Shown here: in pieces, positions 8,082 through 16,826 of the stretch
Layout of the letters: the number at the start of each line of letters is the position of its first letter
Position numbering within the stretch: position 1 is the stretch's first letter
From: Bacillus sp. FSL K6-3431
GTDB taxonomy: Bacteria; Bacillota; Bacilli; Bacillales; Bacillaceae_C
DNA length: 64,000 bases
Reading direction: 5' to 3'
Assembly: GCF_038002605.1 (NCBI RefSeq)
Contig: NZ_JBBOCT010000001.1
Coordinates: forward strand, 4,774,001-4,838,000
The notes under the pieces: model-generated
Databases searched by the model: none
What the model was told of the DNA's origin: nothing
What the model saw: only the letters and a program-made list of their open reading frames with translations
Made by a program: the position numbers and the translations under genes

Positions 8082-8197
8082 GAGTTAAATGAAAAAATGT
8101 AAAAAAATTTGCATGATCCATGCAAGATTTGTCGAAATGCAATATAGTAAGAATAATTACGTTTTATTTTATATAGATTTAAGGGAGGAAGATATAA

Positions 8198-9187
8198 ATG
8201 ATTAAATTTGGTGTAGTCGGAACGAATTGGATTACAGATTCACTCATTCAGGGAGCTTCTGATTTAAAAGACTTTCAACTAACAGCTGTTTATTCAAGAA
8301 CAGAAGAAAAAGGACATGAGTTTGCAGGAAAGTATGATGTAAAAAATGTTTTTACAGATATAGAAGAAATGGCAAAAAGTGATACTATTGACGCTGTTTA
8401 TATTGCTAGCCCGAATTCATTGCATGCAGAGCAGTCTATTATATTTTTAGAAAATGGAAAACATGTATTATGCGAAAAACCGATTGCATCTAATCCAACG
8501 GAACTAGCTTCTATGATTAATGCAGCAAAAGAGAATAATGTATTATTGATGGAGGCCTTAAAAACCACCTTTTTACCGGGCTTTGCTGCGCTCCAACAAA
8601 ATTTACATAAAATTGGCCAGGTGAGGCGCTATGTTGCAAGTTATTGTCAGTATTCATCTCGATATGATGCTTACCGAGCAGGAACTGTTTTAAATGCCTT
8701 TAATCCTACATTTTCAAATGGTTCGTTAATGGATCTTGGCGTATATTGCGTTTATCCGCTTGTCGTTTTATTTGGAAAACCTAAAAATGTGAAAGCAATT
8801 GGGACAATGCTTGAGTCAGGAGTGGATGGTGGAGGAAGTCTTATACTTGAATACGATCAATTTGAGGCTGTTATCACACATTCTAAAATAACAAATTCCT
8901 ATTTACCGTCGGAAATTCAAGGCGAGGAAGGAAGTATCATTATTGAAAAGATATCCACCCCCGAAAAGGTAGATATTCATTATCGTAATGGTACAACAGA
9001 AAAGGTTGGTAAAGAAATGCTTCATCCATCTATGTATTATGAAGTAGAAGAGTTTATCAACTTAATTAAATCCGGTAAGTATGAGTCTTCAGTGAATACA
9101 TATGAAAATTCTATGACTACAGTACAGATTGTAGCTGAAGCAAGAAAACAAATGGGACTGATTTATCCGGCTGATAAAAAAAATTAA
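8198..9187 (+). CDS. Gfo/Idh/MocA-family NAD(P)-dependent oxidoreductase
   Basis: A 329-residue dehydrogenase-like protein. N-terminal Rossmann fold (IKFGVVGTNWITD, residues 2-14), then DAVYIASPNSLHAEQ and the family signature HVLCEKPIASNP (Lys about 94), and a C-terminal alpha/beta domain with SNGSLMDLGVYCVYPLV. Substrates of this family are sugars, inositols or their amino derivatives. This one cannot be assigned. B. subtilis YulF is the counterpart that comes to mind, unconfirmed. GGGAGGAAG precedes the ATG. The next gene starts 34 bases downstream on the same strand, so the two are probably cotranscribed. Confidence 0.9.
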   Translation: MIKFGVVGTNWITDSLIQGASDLKDFQLTAVYSRTEEKGHEFAGKYDVKNVFTDIEEMAKSDTIDAVYIASPNSLHAEQSIIFLENGKHVLCEKPIASNPTELASMINAAKENNVLLMEALKTTFLPGFAALQQNLHKIGQVRRYVASYCQYSSRYDAYRAGTVLNAFNPTFSNGSLMDLGVYCVYPLVVLFGKPKNVKAIGTMLESGVDGGGSLILEYDQFEAVITHSKITNSYLPSEIQGEEGSIIIEKISTPEKVDIHYRNGTTEKVGKEMLHPSMYYEVEEFINLIKSGKYESSVNTYENSMTTVQIVAEARKQMGLIYPADKKN

Positions 9188-9221
9188 GAAGTCATTAAAT
9201 CAGAAAGACGGTGATTTGAAC

Positions 9222-11972
9222 ATGGTAATGGAAGAATCATTGATCCAGAAACTATACTATGAAAAATTGGTATTAAACACTGAAAAACATGATCAACCAA
9301 TTGCGATATTAGGAGATTTATATTTTAAAGAACAAAAAAATGAACTACCAGATCTCTCCAATATTCGTTTTGCCCAAGGAGAAGTATATTTTCACAATAA
9401 GGATTTCGAAGCCGCGATATTCAAATGGGAAAATATTCAAAATGAACTTGAACCATGGGCTAAAAAAAATAAGGCGGATGCTTATTTTGAATTAGATTTA
9501 CTAGAGACGGCTGAAAAAATTTATCAAAGCATTAAAACAGATTCTTTAACTTTAAATACAGAAATCACTTTACAGCTATTTGGAATATATTTAGCCGAAC
9601 AAAGAAAGCTAGATGCAGATCAAATGATTAAACAGGCAGTTATGATAAATCCTGATTATCCTAATGTGACAAAATTAGCACGTGCTTTTTTTGAAGATCA
9701 GCATAATTGGAGTAGCTCAATTGAACTTGCAGTGAATGAGGCAATGAGAACAAGCTCACTGAATTGGTTTCAGATCTTAAATATATATGTTGAAAATGGT
9801 TATACAAAATCAATAAATCCAACTTATTTTATTCCAGCAATGTCTCTATTATCTGACATGGACATGGAACAATTTGAAATATCAGTTGTTGACCTTTGGT
9901 TAAGCTATGAGCAAGAAGAGACCTATTTATCTTGGATTTGTGAAGCAAGTCAATTAATACTTGAAACTGATTTTAATCATGAGTTTAAATTACGACGCCT
10001 GCCTACTCTTTTGCAGGAAACATATATGGATTTAATAAGCGGAAAGTATTATATCGTGGAAATACAATCTGTGGTCCCCGATTTGTTAAAAGCATGGATG
10101 AAAATAGCAGATTCTTCAACTGCCTTTTATGCCTCAGCAAGCCTGCTTGCTTGGGAAGATATTTTCCCCAATAGCTTGGAGAAAGAGGAAATAGAAAAGG
10201 CTGAGTTTGTTTTATCAAATACGCATGGTGATAATAGTCTAATGGAAGAAATGCTAGATATATTTAAAATGATCGAGAAAAAGGCGTTTAAACAGCAGAT
10301 TGAAGTAGATCAATTTTCTGCATGGATGATTAACAGATTGGCGGAATTCGGTAATCGACGTGTGCTTATTGGTGGAAGTCCTGAAAGTGAGAAATTAGAT
10401 GTAATCACAACAATTATTGGTCAAGAAGCTAAACCGTCAAATGCAAACGCGGAGACAATTTTGTACAGATATGGTTCCAATCCCTCTGTTCAAGCAGTTA
10501 CAGAAGTAGGTATCATTCCACTTGCTTCCCAATTTGACGTGAATGAAGTAGCTTCTAATCCCAATACGATCATTGATATAGCAGTAGATAAACCATTATT
10601 TGATAATAAACAAATGGCTATCGTACATTTGCCAAATTATAATTGGTCCAGTATAGATGATAACGTAATCCCCGACTCTGTTAGACTTGCGGATAATATA
10701 TTATATATACTTAATGATAGTGCGCCGTTTTCAAGCAATGAATTAACAAATCTGTTGAATATGAAAGAAAAAAATCCTGGACTTCAAGTAGATTTTATTT
10801 TGAAATTATCTGCTGAAAATGGGAATGATCAAGAATCAAGCGATCTGTTGAATGATACGAAAAAACATATAAAGGATTATTTTCCGGGTGCAAACCTTGT
10901 TTCTTATTCAACTACCTTGGACAAATCCAATGAATTGGATAAATTGTCTCGTTTCCTTCAGAAGAGCATGGAAATGGAAAATTGGCGGCATAATCGGATA
11001 ACGAATACTTTATATTATATGAAACAGACGCTTATTTATCTGGCTCAACAACAAATCAGAATTGAAGAGGAACTGTCTAACGTAATTGATCGGGACGAAG
11101 ACATTTTGTCGAAAATTCAAGGTTCAATCCATCAGCTTCATGATATGGAAGAGGATAAGAAACAGGTTATTCAGGAAGCGTATCAAGCAATAAAAATAGA
11201 AATAAAGACTGAATTTGTTAAAAACATACCTAACTTAATTAAAGGATCGTCCGACATTATTAAAGAAGATAGTGATTTTAGAAATATTCACCTAGAATTA
11301 AATGAGGAAATGAATAAAAAAATAAATCTTTATATCCAAAATAATGTCATGCCGATTTATATTAGTTCACTTCAAGACTGGATAACTTTTGCACAGAATG
11401 AACTTACACTAAGCCAGGAACAGTTAACAGAGTGGGAGCATAGTTTTAATACTTTGCTAGGTGAGGATAGAATACAAGCTTCCTGTGACTTTCAAATACT
11501 TAATGATTGGCAAAGAGATGCTGATAGAATGACGAGTTCATTTGATATGGAGCAGGAAAACATTATTTTGCGTAGAACACCTTCCCAAGTATTATTAAAA
11601 GGTGCAGGAAAATTATTTGGAGCCATGCCAATAAATAATAAAGTGTTAGCAAATGCGTACAAAAGCTTTATTGTAAATGAGGATTATCAAGAAGTGACAG
11701 AATCCATATCTAGAAAGTTCTTTCTGCAATTTGAATTATTCGAAAAAGCAATTGCTCGCGATATTCATATTTTCTATAGGGAACCCTTTAGTGTATTAGA
11801 ACACGCAGTTGCGGAATTGAATAGTGAAAAGGAAAAGAATCAGGCTGATTTGTTAGCAATTAGGTCAAACCCTGAAGTATTTCGTGATCCATTGACCTTG
11901 TTTGAAGTAAGGATTCGTCAATATGAATGGATGAACTATGCAGATCAGGTGAAGATAGAAGCGAGAAATTAA
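9222..11972 (+). CDS. Large TPR protein with degenerate dynamin-like GTPase domain
   Basis: A 916-residue predicted cytosolic protein. Residues about 1-150 look like TPR helices (FAQGEVYFHNKDFEAAIFKW, then ADAYFELDLLETAEKIYQSI). Residues about 380-530 follow the layout of a bacterial dynamin GTPase, but the P-loop reads LIGGSPESEKLDVI instead of GxxxxGK(S/T). AETILYRYG (about 410) sits where switch I would be, VHLPNYN (about 468) where DTPG would be, and a VDFILKL strand follows. The rest is long helices (about 550-916) with a glycine-rich amphipathic segment GAGKLFGAMPINN. I take ATG 9222, using GGTGAT at 9210-9215 as ribosome binding site; TTG 9216 is too close. GTP binding appears lost. 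Function unknown. The dynamin relationship is inference. Confidence 0.8.
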   Translation: MVMEESLIQKLYYEKLVLNTEKHDQPIAILGDLYFKEQKNELPDLSNIRFAQGEVYFHNKDFEAAIFKWENIQNELEPWAKKNKADAYFELDLLETAEKIYQSIKTDSLTLNTEITLQLFGIYLAEQRKLDADQMIKQAVMINPDYPNVTKLARAFFEDQHNWSSSIELAVNEAMRTSSLNWFQILNIYVENGYTKSINPTYFIPAMSLLSDMDMEQFEISVVDLWLSYEQEETYLSWICEASQLILETDFNHEFKLRRLPTLLQETYMDLISGKYYIVEIQSVVPDLLKAWMKIADSSTAFYASASLLAWEDIFPNSLEKEEIEKAEFVLSNTHGDNSLMEEMLDIFKMIEKKAFKQQIEVDQFSAWMINRLAEFGNRRVLIGGSPESEKLDVITTIIGQEAKPSNANAETILYRYGSNPSVQAVTEVGIIPLASQFDVNEVASNPNTIIDIAVDKPLFDNKQMAIVHLPNYNWSSIDDNVIPDSVRLADNILYILNDSAPFSSNELTNLLNMKEKNPGLQVDFILKLSAENGNDQESSDLLNDTKKHIKDYFPGANLVSYSTTLDKSNELDKLSRFLQKSMEMENWRHNRITNTLYYMKQTLIYLAQQQIRIEEELSNVIDRDEDILSKIQGSIHQLHDMEEDKKQVIQEAYQAIKIEIKTEFVKNIPNLIKGSSDIIKEDSDFRNIHLELNEEMNKKINLYIQNNVMPIYISSLQDWITFAQNELTLSQEQLTEWEHSFNTLLGEDRIQASCDFQILNDWQRDADRMTSSFDMEQENIILRRTPSQVLLKGAGKLFGAMPINNKVLANAYKSFIVNEDYQEVTESISRKFFLQFELFEKAIARDIHIFYREPFSVLEHAVAELNSEKEKNQADLLAIRSNPEVFRDPLTLFEVRIRQYEWMNYADQVKIEARN

Positions 11973-12176
11973 GCTTTTATTTGTATCTATCAGCTTAATG
12001 GCTGGTTATAATGACAATGTTGATTTTTGGCTCAACTTAGCTCTCGTTTCATCCAGAAGAGCAATCTTTTAACATATTGAAAGCTAGGAGAAAACTTGAT
12101 TTCTCACAAATGAGCTGAAAATTATTTACTCAACAATAGTGTTTAACATAGCCTTCCAAATAAGGAGGAACATAAA

Positions 12177-12581
12177 TTGAATATTACTTTAATTGCACAT
12201 GATAAAAAGAAAGATGATATGATCCGGTTTGCAACAGCATATAAACCTATTTTGGAACATCATACGTTATTTGCGACAGGTACAACGGGTTTACGGATTA
12301 TGGAGGCAACAGGATTGGATGTTCATCGTTTTCAATCAGGTCCACTTGGAGGCGATCAGCAAATAGGTGCTTGCATTGCACAAAATGATATGGACATGAT
12401 ATTATTTTTCCGCGATCCATTAACAGCACAACCACATGAGCCGGACGTTTCTGCATTAATGCGTTTATGCGATGTGTACGGAGTGCCATTAGCTACAAAT
12501 ATGGGAACAGCAGAAATCTTGATCCGTGGACTAGCAGAAGGTCATCTTGACTGGCGATCAGCAATGGATAATGAAGAATGA
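12177..12581 (+). CDS. mgsA: Methylglyoxal synthase
   Basis: A 134-residue enzyme converting dihydroxyacetone phosphate to methylglyoxal and phosphate, a glycolytic bypass relieving phosphate starvation or sugar-phosphate overload. Visible motifs are [14 protein letters not shown] N-terminus ([11 protein letters not shown]), [22 protein letters not shown] with the phosphate-binding and catalytic region, [14 protein letters not shown] and [13 protein letters not shown]. Length is normal. It starts at TTG (12177) with AAGGAGGA in the right position. No neighbour from the same pathway is adjacent, and a terminator follows at once, so it is monocistronic. Confidence 0.96.
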   Translation: MNITLIAHDKKKDDMIRFATAYKPILEHHTLFATGTTGLRIMEATGLDVHRFQSGPLGGDQQIGACIAQNDMDMILFFRDPLTAQPHEPDVSALMRLCDVYGVPLATNMGTAEILIRGLAEGHLDWRSAMDNEE

Positions 12582-12593
12582 AACATCAATATG

Positions 12594-12634
12594 AAAAAAT
12601 GGCTGACTCATCACTGAGCCAGCTATTTTTTTTG
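12594..12634 (+). terminator. Terminator of mgsA
   Basis: TGGCTGACTCA pairs with TGAGCCAGCTA with one mismatch and one wobble, preceded by A and followed by eight T. Confidence 0.9.
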
Positions 12635-12767
12635 GCATAAATCACTAAAAACAGTGCGATGCCAGACTCCTTCATCACGAACTTCGCCAATTTGTCATAA
12701 TATGTCTAATGACCTCGACACATGAACGATGTTATACTAGAATCATATTCTATAAGGAGATGGAACA

Positions 12768-14501
12768 GTGAAATCAAATTCAAAGATTGCATCGAAGATT
12801 GTTCCTTTAGCCATTGGATTTATCGTCATTGTAGCATGTGTTGTTTGGGCATTATTGACCGGAGACAAGGGAACCGTCATTCCGTTTTCAGCGATTGAAA
12901 AAACAATTCAGGCGCAAAATGGCGAGCTTATCACCCTTAAAGAAATGGCAAACGGCACATTGTATATAGAAACTCCTGAAGAAAAATTTGTTTCACATTT
13001 TCGACCAAATAGTCCACTAGTGGAAGAACTAGTTGAAAAATATAATATTAACTATAAATATTCCGAAGGAAATAATATCAATAATTGGCTTATGGGTGGA
13101 ATCATTATTTTGCTCATTGCAACTGCTATTGTTATTCAGAGAAAAGGTGGCGTTGGCGCAGCAAAGATGAAGCAAAGTGCATCGAAAGAAACACCACTTC
13201 CATCTGTCACTTTAAATGATATTGGTGGACTTCCTGAAGAAATGAAAGAAGAAATTCAACAAACATTAGAAATAATTAAAGATCCTAATCGTTCAGCGAA
13301 GATCGGTATTAAAGCGCCGAAAGGGATTTTATTATATGGACCTCCAGGGACAGGGAAAACAATGCTCGCACAAGCGATCGCACGAGAAATTGGTGCTAGC
13401 TTTTATTCGTCTAGCGGCTCAGCGTTTACTGAATTGTTTGTGGGCGTAGGTGCTTCGCGTATTCGTAGTTTATTTGAAAATGCTAGAAAGCAATCGCCAG
13501 CAGTTATTTTTATTGATGAGGTAGATGCACTTGCTGGTAAGAGGAAAGCACATGGCGGAGAAGAAGCGGAAAAAACTTTGACAGAACTTCTTGTCCAACT
13601 TGATGGTGGCCATGAGAATAAAGGGATTTTATTTATTGCAGCGACAAATCGTAAGGATATGCTTGATGATGCATTCCTTCGACCTGGAAGAATCGACTTT
13701 ACATTCCAAGTACCATTACCAGATACGCAAGGTAGAAAAGAAATAATCGACATTCATACAAAAGGGAAACGTCTTTCCGAAGCAGTATTTGCGTCACTAA
13801 ATACACTTGCGGAGAGTACGTCCGGATTTTCAGGCGCTGAACTCAATTCATTATTTGAATCCGCAAGTAGGAAAGCAGTGAGAGAGGGACGTGACAAGGT
13901 CGATGTAGAAGATCTAGATTATGCTCTCGATCGAACGATATTAGGCAGTACTTCCCGTACCTTAAATGATCCAGATACAAAGCGACGGGTGGCTATACAC
14001 GAATCAGGACATGCACTAATTGCTGCACTTACGAAGCCAGGCTCTGTAAGAAAGGCGACGATCATCCCACGTGGACAAGCATTAGGATATGTGGCTCCAA
14101 TTCAGAAGGAACTTCATTTGACAACGACAAGTGAGTTGTTAGATCAAGTAAGTATGATTTTAGCTGGTGGTGTTTCTGAACGTCTTTTCCTTGGCGAGCA
14201 TAGTATTGGCGTAAGCGGGGATGTTCAACAAGCAAAAAATATTTTAGAACAGATGGTTGACACTGGCATGTTGGAAGACGGCTTCACTTTAACTTTCCAA
14301 AAAGCAGAGCGGGAAACGAAGATGCAGGAATTATTTCAAAAGGCTTTGAAAAAAACGGAGTATATGATTAATGAACATCAAAAAGAATTCTGGGAACTAG
14401 TAGAAGCTTTGCTTAAAAAGGAAACATTGGAAGGTACTGAAGTGCAAATTATTGTCGATGGAAACAATCAGGTAGAAATGGATAATGTAGTATATTCATA
14501 A
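12768..14501 (+). CDS. FtsH-like membrane AAA+ zinc metalloprotease
   Basis: A 577-residue protein with two N-terminal membrane spans (about 11-30 and 106-123) enclosing a short external loop. An AAA domain follows, with Walker A GPPGTGKT (about 193), pore loop LFVGVGASRIR, Walker B IFIDEVDAL and second region of homology AFLRPGRIDF. The M41 peptidase has HESGH as the zinc motif and SGDVQQAK supplying the third ligand. All catalytic residues are present, so it should be an active ATP-dependent protease. It is about 60 residues shorter than ordinary FtsH and stands alone, away from the tilS-hpt neighbourhood usual for ftsH in Bacillus, so it is probably a second paralogue. Start GTG with AAGGAGATGG. 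Confidence 0.92.
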   Translation: MKSNSKIASKIVPLAIGFIVIVACVVWALLTGDKGTVIPFSAIEKTIQAQNGELITLKEMANGTLYIETPEEKFVSHFRPNSPLVEELVEKYNINYKYSEGNNINNWLMGGIIILLIATAIVIQRKGGVGAAKMKQSASKETPLPSVTLNDIGGLPEEMKEEIQQTLEIIKDPNRSAKIGIKAPKGILLYGPPGTGKTMLAQAIAREIGASFYSSSGSAFTELFVGVGASRIRSLFENARKQSPAVIFIDEVDALAGKRKAHGGEEAEKTLTELLVQLDGGHENKGILFIAATNRKDMLDDAFLRPGRIDFTFQVPLPDTQGRKEIIDIHTKGKRLSEAVFASLNTLAESTSGFSGAELNSLFESASRKAVREGRDKVDVEDLDYALDRTILGSTSRTLNDPDTKRRVAIHESGHALIAALTKPGSVRKATIIPRGQALGYVAPIQKELHLTTTSELLDQVSMILAGGVSERLFLGEHSIGVSGDVQQAKNILEQMVDTGMLEDGFTLTFQKAERETKMQELFQKALKKTEYMINEHQKEFWELVEALLKKETLEGTEVQIIVDGNNQVEMDNVVYS

Positions 14502-14506
14502 AAGGA

Positions 14507-14720
14507 TGTTCAAAAAGTTATAAAATGATAAACGGCGAATTTCTTGTTGGCAATTAGGTACTTCTGCTAATGAAAAGGATGCTCTGGAAAAGAGGAACCT
14601 CTGTTAAGTTCGTCTCACGTCCTGTGAGCAACACAGAGGTCAGCACGTCGTGTGCAAGTCCGGTTCTCAAAACCTTCTCGTCTCGAATTTCTTGTTTCTA
14701 ATTTGCCACCTTTTTGAACA
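14507..14720 (+). repeat. 214-bp inverted-repeat-ended element, copy A
   Basis: Begins TGTTCAAAAAG and ends CTTTTTGAACA, 11-base inverted ends. It carries an internal long hairpin (CCTCTGT/ACAGAGG outer, CTCAC/GTGAG inner). No coding frame. A closely similar copy lies inverted at 21457-21669. The size and ends suggest a MITE-like element. No target duplication is obvious. Confidence 0.85.
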
Positions 14721-14736
14721 CGCACATAAAGAATAT

Positions 14737-14787
14737 AATCCCCTTAAGCATATAGTTGTAAAACACAAAGCTTAAGGGGATTTTTTT
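14737..14787 (+). terminator. Terminator downstream of the FtsH-like gene
   Basis: AATCCCCTTAAGC and GCTTAAGGGGATT form a perfect 13-pair stem followed by T residues. It is separated from the FtsH-like gene by the 214-bp element. Confidence 0.92.
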
Positions 14788-15087
14788 GTGCCATGATAAT
14801 TTTATAAAAAATAGCGTTAGATAGCTACATATAACTTGAAGCGTGAATAATGTGTTCCTAATCTTAGATTAGTTTATAACTAAGGATTGAAAATATTGCT
14901 AAAAAATGCAACGAATTTAGTCGATTTTCCGTCTATATACATATGTATTTGTATAAGATGTTTGCACCTTTATCAGAATGCGACAAAAAGTAACAATGTA
15001 TGTACATTTTTTGTAACTTTGCTGTAACTAATTCTAATCAATACTCGTATAGGATAATAGATAGAGATATTACTAGGGGGAGCTTTA
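14788..15087. other. AT-rich intergenic region before the deacetylase
   Basis: No gene seen. It contains small palindromes (CTAATCTTAGATTAG near 14862, ATACATATGTAT near 14938) and presumably the promoter of the deacetylase, but no convincing -35/-10 pair could be fixed. Confidence 0.4.
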
Positions 15088-16134
15088 ATGGCAAAACGGG
15101 AAAAGGAAGGTAGAAAGTTAAATTGGTTCGGAAAGATCTTCATTTGTTCAGTATTAATATTTACTATTACACTATGTTTTTTTATATTCGAAATGAAAAA
15201 GGAAAATGAAGCATTGGCAATTAAAAACCAGGATTCCTCATCAATACAGCAAAAAGGAAAATGGAAAAGAGAGAAAAAAGAGCAGAAAGAGAAGAAAATA
15301 GACTCCGCTATTGTTAATAAAACAAGTGATAATAGTGAGGAAAGGAAAGAAGTTGTAACCCCCCCCACACATGATTCAAATTCATCTGAAAAGAAAAAGC
15401 AAACTGACCAACAAAGCCAAGAGCAAGAGTCAATAGCCGAGTCTGATGAAGAAACAACAGAGGATCAAACAGGAAGTCAATCAGAGGATCAATTAGAAGA
15501 CCAGACAGGGGACCAAGCGACTACTCAACAACAATTAAGGACTGGAAAAGTAGTTTATTTAACCTTCGATGATGGACCACATCCTGATTCTATGGAAATA
15601 TTACAACTCTTAAAAAAGTATAACGCAAAGGCGACTTTTTTCATGCTAGAACCGAATATGAGAAATTATCCTGACGCAGTAAAACAAATGGTTCAGGATG
15701 ATCATACTATCGCAGTTCACGGAGTGACTCATGATGCTTCGAAGATATATAAAACTCCTGCAAGCTTTGCTGGGGAAATGGAAACAGCTATTCAATATTT
15801 AGAAGAACTTACAAATGTGAAGACGCGGCTTATAAGGGCACCATACGGATCCAAGCCGTATATTACTCCGCCATACAAAGCCGCATCTGATGCCAAGGGC
15901 TTTATTATGTGGGATTGGAATATTGATTCGATAGATTGGAAGTTAATGAATGGACAATACGTTCAAAAAGTAATTGAAGGAACAAAGGCACTAGAAGGAA
16001 TAAAGCCACTAGTTGTATTACTTCATGAAAAGTCTTCGACAAAGGATCATCTCGAGAAACTGCTGAAATATTACTCCGACAATGGTTATGAGATGGAGGC
16101 ATTAACGGAAACAATGGAGCCAATTCAATTTTAA
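15088..16134 (+). CDS. Membrane-anchored polysaccharide deacetylase (NodB domain)
   Basis: A 348-residue protein. It has a short basic N-terminus, one membrane anchor (about 12-33) and a highly charged Lys/Glu/Gln/Ser linker (about 45-150) likely spanning the wall. A C-terminal carbohydrate esterase 4 domain follows: TFDDGPHPD (about 157, catalytic Asp pair), HGVTHD as the metal-binding His motif, IRAPYGS, MWDWNIDSIDW and VVLLHEK with the last His. All expected motifs are present, with HGVTH in place of the commoner H(S/T)xxH. The likely job is deacetylation of peptidoglycan or a wall polymer. GGGGGAGC precedes the ATG. An 8-C run inside the linker leaves the frame intact. Confidence 0.92.
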   Translation: MAKREKEGRKLNWFGKIFICSVLIFTITLCFFIFEMKKENEALAIKNQDSSSIQQKGKWKREKKEQKEKKIDSAIVNKTSDNSEERKEVVTPPTHDSNSSEKKKQTDQQSQEQESIAESDEETTEDQTGSQSEDQLEDQTGDQATTQQQLRTGKVVYLTFDDGPHPDSMEILQLLKKYNAKATFFMLEPNMRNYPDAVKQMVQDDHTIAVHGVTHDASKIYKTPASFAGEMETAIQYLEELTNVKTRLIRAPYGSKPYITPPYKAASDAKGFIMWDWNIDSIDWKLMNGQYVQKVIEGTKALEGIKPLVVLLHEKSSTKDHLEKLLKYYSDNGYEMEALTETMEPIQF

Positions 16135-16156
16135 TTTTAATAAAGGAATGTATTAT

Positions 16157-16282
16157 ATGAAAACGAATATAAAAATAGGTGTTGTAACACTAGTTATTTT
16201 AACCATCATTAGTGGTTTATATCTTTTAAACGTCATTCATAGTTTAGAATCAATGGCACCGTATGGATACATACGATTTTAA
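16157..16282 (+). CDS. 41-residue single-span membrane peptide
   Basis: A short frame begins MKTNIKIGVVTLVILTII, giving one hydrophobic helix (about 7-27) and a short polar tail ending APYGYIRF. AAAGGA at 16142-16147 is well spaced for the ATG. It starts 22 bases after the deacetylase stop on the same strand, so it may be cotranscribed. I recognise no family. Basic residues before the span suggest the N-terminus stays inside. Confidence 0.5.
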   Translation: MKTNIKIGVVTLVILTIISGLYLLNVIHSLESMAPYGYIRF

Positions 16283-16305
16283 TTAAGGAAAAACTGCTGG
16301 GAAAC

Positions 16306-16671
16306 GAGGGCACTGAAAAAAACCTCTTAATGTAAGGATCCGATAGAATACTGTGGATTTCCGCTCTGGGAGGACGCTCCAAGGCTTCCTCAGGCCAACA
16401 GGATTTGTTGGTCACGAAGCCCGTTGTGGTGCTTTAGGTTTCTCGCAGGAGCCTTTCACTCCAATCAACGGAACCTGCTAAAATCAACAATCAATGATTT
16501 TTAGTCTATATAAGTTCCCCCTCAAAAACACAGCGGATGTCATGGAGGATGAAATGAGAGTATTGCCAAAATATAAAAAGACGACCAAATTCTCATACTT
16601 CTGAATTTGGTCGTCTTTTTTGGGTTTAACTAATTAGATTCTTTGAAAATTATAAGTTTTTCAGTGCCCTC
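16306..16671. mobile_element. 366-bp element with 15-bp perfect terminal inverted repeats
   Basis: GAGGGCACTGAAAAA at 16306-16320 recurs exactly inverted at 16657-16671. Between them lies a GC-rich segment (about 16353-16482, with GCTCTGGGAGGACGCTCCAAG and CTCGCAGGAGCC) of the sort found as dispersed palindromic repeats in Bacillaceae. A strong terminator hairpin follows. No transposase frame is present, so it would be a non-autonomous element or an IS remnant. Confidence 0.65.
16576..16622 (+). terminator. Strong intrinsic terminator
   Basis: AAAAGACGACCAAATTC and GAATTTGGTCGTCTTTT form a 17-pair stem with a ten-base loop and T run. It can end transcripts from the deacetylase side, and by symmetry from the other strand. 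Confidence 0.9.
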
Positions 16672-16777
16672 TGGGGAACTGGCGTTTTTTTATCTCGAGA
16701 ATAATACTTTTTGCGAAGCGGTTCAAATTGAACGTTTATATATTTTATAAATGATGCGTTATGAATTCGGCTTATAA

Positions 16778-16819
16778 TGCGAAAAGCCCCGAAAGAAAGT
16801 GTTTTTTACAGGGCTTTTC
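16778..16819 (-). terminator. Terminator of yugJ
   Basis: GAAAAGCCC and GGGCTTTTC (16781-16789 and 16811-16819) pair around a 21-base loop just past the yugJ stop. Confidence 0.7.
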
Positions 16820-16826
16820 ATATAAT

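Noticed and set aside
15355-15368. Frameshift at the eight-C run in the deacetylase
   Set aside because: The frame continues unbroken from the anchor through the full NodB domain.
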